The notes below the pieces were generated by a model. That model saw only the letters and a program-made list of their open reading frames with translations, was not told the origin of the DNA and made no database searches. The translations under genes were made by a program, and so were the position numbers. From Fidelibacterota bacterium (GTDB lineage Bacteria > Fidelibacterota > UBA2242), in assembly GCA_016936335.1 (NCBI GenBank), contig JAFGXZ010000268.1:1-10437 (forward strand): 10,437 bases of DNA, given 5' to 3'. Positions within the stretch are counted from its first letter, which is position 1. Each line of letters starts with the position of its first letter. Below are positions 6,709 to 10,437 of this stretch, piece after piece.

Positions 6709-7071
6709 TTACTGTTTTAATTCACTTTTAATAAGATCCATTAATTCTTCCAGCATGACCGGCTTGGCAATCCATTTTCGTCCGGTTTCATTCAGTCTGG
6801 AAGCAATTATTTCATCGTGATCATAACCGGTAATAAACACAAAGGGCAGATCGGGATTGAACAACTGTACCTTTTCGTAGAGGCTAAAACCGTCTTCGTT
6901 TGGCATGATAATATCTGAAAGCACTATATCCGGATCAGTTTCCCGAATTTTTTTTAATGCTTCGTGAGCGGAAAACGCTGATTGGACAGTAAATCCGTTT
7001 TGAGCAAAATATTCAGAGTACAATTCGCAGATCAATTTATCATCATCGACAATAATAATTTTCGGTTTCAT
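6709..7071 (-). CDS. Stand-alone response-regulator receiver domain (CheY-like)
   Basis: A 120-aa protein made only of a receiver domain. It carries D9-D10-D11 in the acidic pocket, D53 in LSDIIMP as the phosphorylation site, T81 in FITGYD as the switch residue, and K103 in IAKP. There is no DNA-binding or enzymatic output domain, so it would act by protein contact, as CheY or Spo0F do. I chose the ATG at 7071-7069: AGGA lies nine bases upstream and the first strand (KPKIIIVDDD) follows at once. An upstream in-frame ATG at 7131 would add a 20-residue tail unlike the family. The gene is on the same strand as the MFS gene, 66 bases downstream of it, and may share its transcript. No histidine kinase is present, so its partner is elsewhere in the genome. 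Confidence 0.9.
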   Translation of the reverse strand: MKPKIIIVDDDKLICELYSEYFAQNGFTVQSAFSAHEALKKIRETDPDIVLSDIIMPNEDGFSLYEKVQLFNPDLPFVFITGYDHDEIIASRLNETGRKWIAKPVMLEELMDLIKSELKQ

Positions 7072-7137
7072 TGGTTTAGTTCCTGTACTTTTTTTCATAA
7101 TTAGCAATAATATACGTTTAAAAATCATCAAAAAAAA

Positions 7138-8523
7138 TCAAGAACGGCTCTTTTCCAGACCTTTTCCCATCCATTTTTTTGCCAGTAGTAATGATACCGG
7201 CGAAACGATGGCGATCAATCCGTAAATCAGCCACATGGTCTGTGTATTCATCTGGGATGGCGCCACACCTTCCGGGCAGTAATTCATCAAAAACCAGCCG
7301 CTGTACATGGCAGTGATTATTTTTGTCAGAAACCATGGAAACTGACCAATGCCCATATAAATACCGGTCATATTTTTGGGGGCAATTTCTGCGACCCATT
7401 GCAGAAACCGCGGCTGCCACATGGCTTCACCGATAGTCATAATGATCAAATATCCGAAAACTGTATACAAACTTGGCCCCAGAGTCAGTAGAAATGTTGG
7501 CGATGCCATAACAAAGGTTCCCATGATCATCATTTTGTAGGTGTCTTTCTCGGCAGTCATCGCAGCCACCATCGGTGTAAGAATAAAAATCAGCAACGGA
7601 TTGAAATTCACGAAAAATTCAAAATTTTCTGATACCACACCGGTGAATGCCCGGCTGAAGTACTGTGGCAATGTCAGCCAGTTATGGGCAAAAAGTGTTT
7701 GAACCGGGATTAACATGAAAATAAAGAACATAAAACGACCGTCACGAATTGGAAAATTTTTAAAATAATAGGCAAATTTTTCTTTACTTGACATCTTAGC
7801 CATTTCGTCATCTTCTTTTTTATCTGCCTCAGTGCGGTCTTTGGCCACATTGGCACGCGCCAGCGTAACCGTTTTTTTTGAAAGAATAAAAGCAATTACA
7901 AGAATTCCTACGACAGTCAATGCCACAAAAACCCAATACACACCGATGATCTCATAACGTTTGCGAATCGGAGGTGAAATCAGCCCAGGCAGGAAACCGC
8001 CCAGATTCATAATTGCGTACAGCATGGCGTAGCCCATAGCGGCGGTTTTTCCGCTGGTAAATTGTTTAACCGCCGTATAACATGCGGGTTGATAAATTCC
8101 ATAGCCAAGAACGATTCCCAGAATTCCCAGCATGGCCAGCAGGTGTGCCGAATTCCATAATCCGCTGGTGCCAAGTCCCGGTGCGATTGTCAGAAATACT
8201 CTTCCGAACAACATGAATGTGAGTGATATCAGGAGTGCTTTCCGAACACCGATCCAATCGACTGTACCACCCAGAAACAGCATGCTTAGAGTGATACCGG
8301 CCGTTAATATTCCGACCATCCGTCCGGCTTCAATATCATTTAATCCAATGTACTGGTTGAAAAAAATTGCTAGCAAACCAAGGACTCCAAAATAGGTCAG
8401 TCCTTCCAGCAGGTAGGAAAGATTGATTCCCCACAGTGCCCGCGGGGCATGAATCAGGTTAATAAACGGATCGACAATATCCCGTAACGGGTTTTTCTTG
8501 ATGTCGGGTTTTTGTTCTTCCAT
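7138..8523 (-). CDS. MFS transporter with POT-like (peptide transporter-like) features
   Basis: This 461-aa inner-membrane protein has about 12 hydrophobic segments in two halves, joined by a charged cytoplasmic loop at residues 215-262 that includes TEADKKEDDEMAKMSSKEK. GGTVDWIGVRK at residues 85-95 matches the MFS loop 2-3 signature. Two stretches recall the proton-dependent oligopeptide transporter (POT) branch: SYLLEGLTYFGVLGLL in helix 1 and GEAMWQPRFLQWVAEIAP at 365-382, followed by the conserved GIYMGIG. The usual POT ExxERF triad is only partly present (E40 is kept), so the substrate may be something other than peptides. The ATG at 8523 has GAGG a few bases upstream. The gene is divergent from uvsE across 109 bases and is followed on its own strand by the receiver gene. 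Confidence 0.88.
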   Translation of the reverse strand: MEEQKPDIKKNPLRDIVDPFINLIHAPRALWGINLSYLLEGLTYFGVLGLLAIFFNQYIGLNDIEAGRMVGILTAGITLSMLFLGGTVDWIGVRKALLISLTFMLFGRVFLTIAPGLGTSGLWNSAHLLAMLGILGIVLGYGIYQPACYTAVKQFTSGKTAAMGYAMLYAIMNLGGFLPGLISPPIRKRYEIIGVYWVFVALTVVGILVIAFILSKKTVTLARANVAKDRTEADKKEDDEMAKMSSKEKFAYYFKNFPIRDGRFMFFIFMLIPVQTLFAHNWLTLPQYFSRAFTGVVSENFEFFVNFNPLLIFILTPMVAAMTAEKDTYKMMIMGTFVMASPTFLLTLGPSLYTVFGYLIIMTIGEAMWQPRFLQWVAEIAPKNMTGIYMGIGQFPWFLTKIITAMYSGWFLMNYCPEGVAPSQMNTQTMWLIYGLIAIVSPVSLLLAKKWMGKGLEKSRS

Positions 8524-8632
8524 AATTCCTCGCTTAAATAACTAAATATTCAGATGTACAAAATCTAAAAATTGTAACCGCATTTCAAAACAAAATCTCT
8601 AAATCAGGAGTTATTAATTAATTGAGAACAGT

Positions 8633-9526
8633 ATGAAAATCGGGTATCCGTGTATTAACAGATCGATCGGCTGCAGCGGAAATAAAACGTTTCAGCTGAA
8701 ATCGTTTACAAAAGAGAGATTACTGGAAACGGTACAATCAAATCTTGATTGCCTTGAGAAAATTCTGATATTTAATGTTATAAATCACTTGCTGTTTTTC
8801 AGGATCAGTTCCGACCTCGTTCCCTTTGCATCTCATCCAATAATGTCTATCAATTGGCAGGAGGAATTCAAAAACAGATTCAAGTCAATTGGAGAATACA
8901 TTAAGGAAAAAAATATTCGAATCTCCATGCATCCGGGGCAATATACAGTTCTCAATTCACCCTCTTCTGATGTGGTTCAACGTAGTGCTGCTGAACTGGA
9001 TTATCACGCACAGATTCTGGAATTAATGGATTTGACTAGTGAAGCCAAAATTCAATTGCATGTGGGCGGCGTATATGGGAATAAGCTTGAGAGTTTGCAA
9101 CGGTTTATTCGGAACTATCGGCAACTGAACAGCCGTATCAAACGATATCTGGTTGTTGAAAATGATGAACGCTCTTATTGTTTGGTTGATTGCCTGAACA
9201 TTTCAGCGGAAACAGGGGCGCCGGTGCTTTTTGACGTGTTTCATGAAAGTATATTCACAAAGAATTTTATGCTCAATACCGCACTTGAATTACAGAAAGA
9301 AACCTGGTCTGATTCCGATGGAATTCCAATGCTTGACTATAGTTCCCAAAAAGCCGATGGAAAAATGGGTGCTCATTCCGATGACTTGGTTAGTCTGGAT
9401 TTTCTTGATTTTATTAATGAGAGCCAACCATACGAATTTGATCTAATGCTGGAAATTAAGAATAAGGAAAAAGCAGCACTCGAAGCGCTTGAATTAGTAA
9501 AAGCCGATTCCCGGTTTCGGGGATAA
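8633..9526 (+). CDS. uvsE: UV damage endonuclease (UvsE/UVDE)
   Basis: A 297-aa TIM-barrel endonuclease that nicks DNA 5' to UV photoproducts and some other lesions, starting an alternative excision repair route independent of UvrABC. The family motifs appear in order: KIGYPCIN at the N-terminus, FRISSDLVPFASH, RISMHPGQYTVLNSP, DYHAQILELM, IQLHVGGVYGNK, VVENDER, VLFDVFHE, QKADGKMGAHSD and MLEIKNKEKA. By comparison with the Thermus enzyme, the metal ligands are H68, H100, H143, E176, D201, H204, H248 and E274. Q103-Y104 correspond to the residues that probe the lesion, and K240 to the lysine reported as modified. All are present and the length is close to the bacterial norm, so it should be active. 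The ATG at 8633 starts directly at the conserved N-terminus; a weak GAGAA lies four bases upstream. The gene converges on the SDR gene with no spacer. Confidence 0.96.
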   Translation: MKIGYPCINRSIGCSGNKTFQLKSFTKERLLETVQSNLDCLEKILIFNVINHLLFFRISSDLVPFASHPIMSINWQEEFKNRFKSIGEYIKEKNIRISMHPGQYTVLNSPSSDVVQRSAAELDYHAQILELMDLTSEAKIQLHVGGVYGNKLESLQRFIRNYRQLNSRIKRYLVVENDERSYCLVDCLNISAETGAPVLFDVFHESIFTKNFMLNTALELQKETWSDSDGIPMLDYSSQKADGKMGAHSDDLVSLDFLDFINESQPYEFDLMLEIKNKEKAALEALELVKADSRFRG

Positions 9527-10318
9527 CTAAAGAGTTACCTGCATTTTATGGATAACTTTAGTCATAAATTTCCGTGAGAAAAATCGATTGGCATGAACAC
9601 CGATTTTATTCATGAATCCGGGAATAATAATGCGTTTGCCCCGCATGAATTTTTTATAGGCAATCCGGGCGACCTCATCGGCATTCATAATTCCCATTAA
9701 ACGCATTCGATTCATCAACTTTGAATTTTCAAGTTCAGCAAACTCTTGGAAACCAGTCAACGTAGCCCCGGGACAAAGAGCTGAGACCCGGATATTGCTA
9801 CTCTTCAACTCCTGGTTGAGTGCCTGGGAGAAGGAAAGCACATATGCTTTAGAGGCGTAATAGACGGCCATCAGCGGTCCGGGCTGAAAAGCGGCTGTGC
9901 TGGCGACATTCATAATTTTTCCACTGTTGCGCGTAAGCATATCCCTGCTGATCAGGCGTGTCAGGTGGGTAAGTGATATAATATTTAGCTGCAGCATTTG
10001 CAATGTTTTTTGAATATCAGATTCCGGGAAAAATGAAAAATATCCGAACCCGGCATTGTTGACTAAAACATCGGCCGGCTGTTGAAGTTGTTTAAGTTGA
10101 TGATATAAAATATCGATTGATTCGGGAATCGTTAAATCGAGGATAATTGGATAAACCTTGACTTTAAACTGCTGTGTTAGTTCATGAGCAAACTGTTCCA
10201 GAACCTGTTGTCGGCGGGCAACCAGAACCAGGTTGTATCCGTTTTTCGCAAATTGAATAGCCAGTTCGTATCCGATCCCACCCGATGCACCGGTAATGAC
10301 GGCAAGTTTAGGTTCCAT
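9527..10318 (-). CDS. Classical short-chain dehydrogenase/reductase (SDR)
   Basis: A 263-aa cytoplasmic NAD(P)H-dependent oxidoreductase of the DltE/COG0300-like group, with the usual length. The Rossmann motif TGASGGIG is at residues 9-16. R35-R36 at the end of the second strand favour NADP(H). D61 is in ILDL, NNAG is at 87-90, N112 is the helix-4 Asn, and the catalytic S140 is in NVAS, with Y153 and K157 in YYASK. CPGATLTGF follows as in other classical SDRs. The C-terminal FMNKIGVHANRFFSRKFMTKVIHK is basic and aromatic and may associate with the membrane surface. The substrate is unknown; members of this group act on ketones, acyl or lipid intermediates. AAGGA lies seven bases before the ATG at 10318. 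It ends with TAG at 9529-9527, directly against the TAA of uvsE. Confidence 0.93.
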   Translation of the reverse strand: MEPKLAVITGASGGIGYELAIQFAKNGYNLVLVARRQQVLEQFAHELTQQFKVKVYPIILDLTIPESIDILYHQLKQLQQPADVLVNNAGFGYFSFFPESDIQKTLQMLQLNIISLTHLTRLISRDMLTRNSGKIMNVASTAAFQPGPLMAVYYASKAYVLSFSQALNQELKSSNIRVSALCPGATLTGFQEFAELENSKLMNRMRLMGIMNADEVARIAYKKFMRGKRIIIPGFMNKIGVHANRFFSRKFMTKVIHKMQVTL

Positions 10319-10351
10319 ATTTCATTCCTTCTTTTACCATTTCAGTAAGGG

Positions 10352-10380
10352 AATATAATATATGGGATCAAATCTGTCCA
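10352..10380 (-). promoter_or_regulatory. Sigma-70-like promoter of the SDR gene
   Basis: Read on the minus strand, TGGACA (10380-10375) and TATATT (10357-10352) are 17 bases apart, each matching consensus at 5 of 6 positions. Transcription would begin near 10345, leaving a short leader with AAGGA before the ATG at 10318. It is the strongest promoter match in the window. The remaining bases to 10437 show no gene. Confidence 0.5.
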
Positions 10381-10437
10381 ATAGTTAATTGAAGCTTTGG
10401 AAATTCGGGAATTCAAACCTAAACTTAATTCGAATAC

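Noticed and set aside
7072..7131. 20-residue N-terminal extension of the receiver protein from an ATG at 7131
   Set aside because: Receiver domains start directly at the first strand, and the ATG at 7071 has a well-placed AGGA.

Overview
This window comes from a bacterial chromosome of moderate to low GC content that uses the standard genetic code: TAA, TGA and TAG all end genes here. The organism is probably Gram-negative, because one enzyme carries a Sec-type signal peptide and a periplasmic-style beta-propeller. The mix of genes would suit a free-living bacterium of the Fibrobacteres-Chlorobi-Bacteroidetes / Marinimicrobia / Calditrichota neighbourhood, but that placement is a guess. No rRNA, tRNA, CRISPR array, insertion sequence or phage gene is visible. 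No stretch longer than about 150 bases lacks a gene.

Layout. (a) 1-134: the last 43 codons of an unrecognised plus-strand gene. (b) 131-1051, minus strand: a TPR/ST7-like gene whose frame is intact except for one in-frame TAG at codon 30, so it is probably a pseudogene. Its stop codon overlaps that of the preceding convergent gene. (c) 1177-3027: an exported metallophosphoesterase fused to a PQQ-type beta-propeller, divergent from (b) across a short spacer that contains inverted repeats. (d) 3176-6624: a plus-strand cluster of two tandem paralogous CPA2-type cation/proton antiporters (419 and 418 aa) followed by a PTS EIIA-like protein with a second domain of PII-like layout. A bidirectional intrinsic terminator at 6651-6690 closes it. 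(e) 6709-8523, minus strand: an MFS transporter with POT-like features, then a stand-alone response-regulator receiver. (f) 8633-9526: a UV damage endonuclease (UvsE/UVDE) with all expected metal ligands. (g) 9527-10318, minus strand: a classical short-chain dehydrogenase with a good promoter at 10352-10380, convergent with uvsE with no bases between the stop codons.

How the genes work together. The clearest functional unit is (d). Both antiporters have the Asp-Asp ion-site motif and both lack the C-terminal RCK/TrkA domain found in Kef-type relatives. The linked EIIA/PII-like protein is a plausible separate regulatory subunit that could couple phosphorylation and a small-molecule signal to cation and pH homeostasis; this is inference. 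The remaining genes look like single-function genes or pairs: DNA repair, transport plus a receiver, an oxidoreductase and an exported phosphoesterase.
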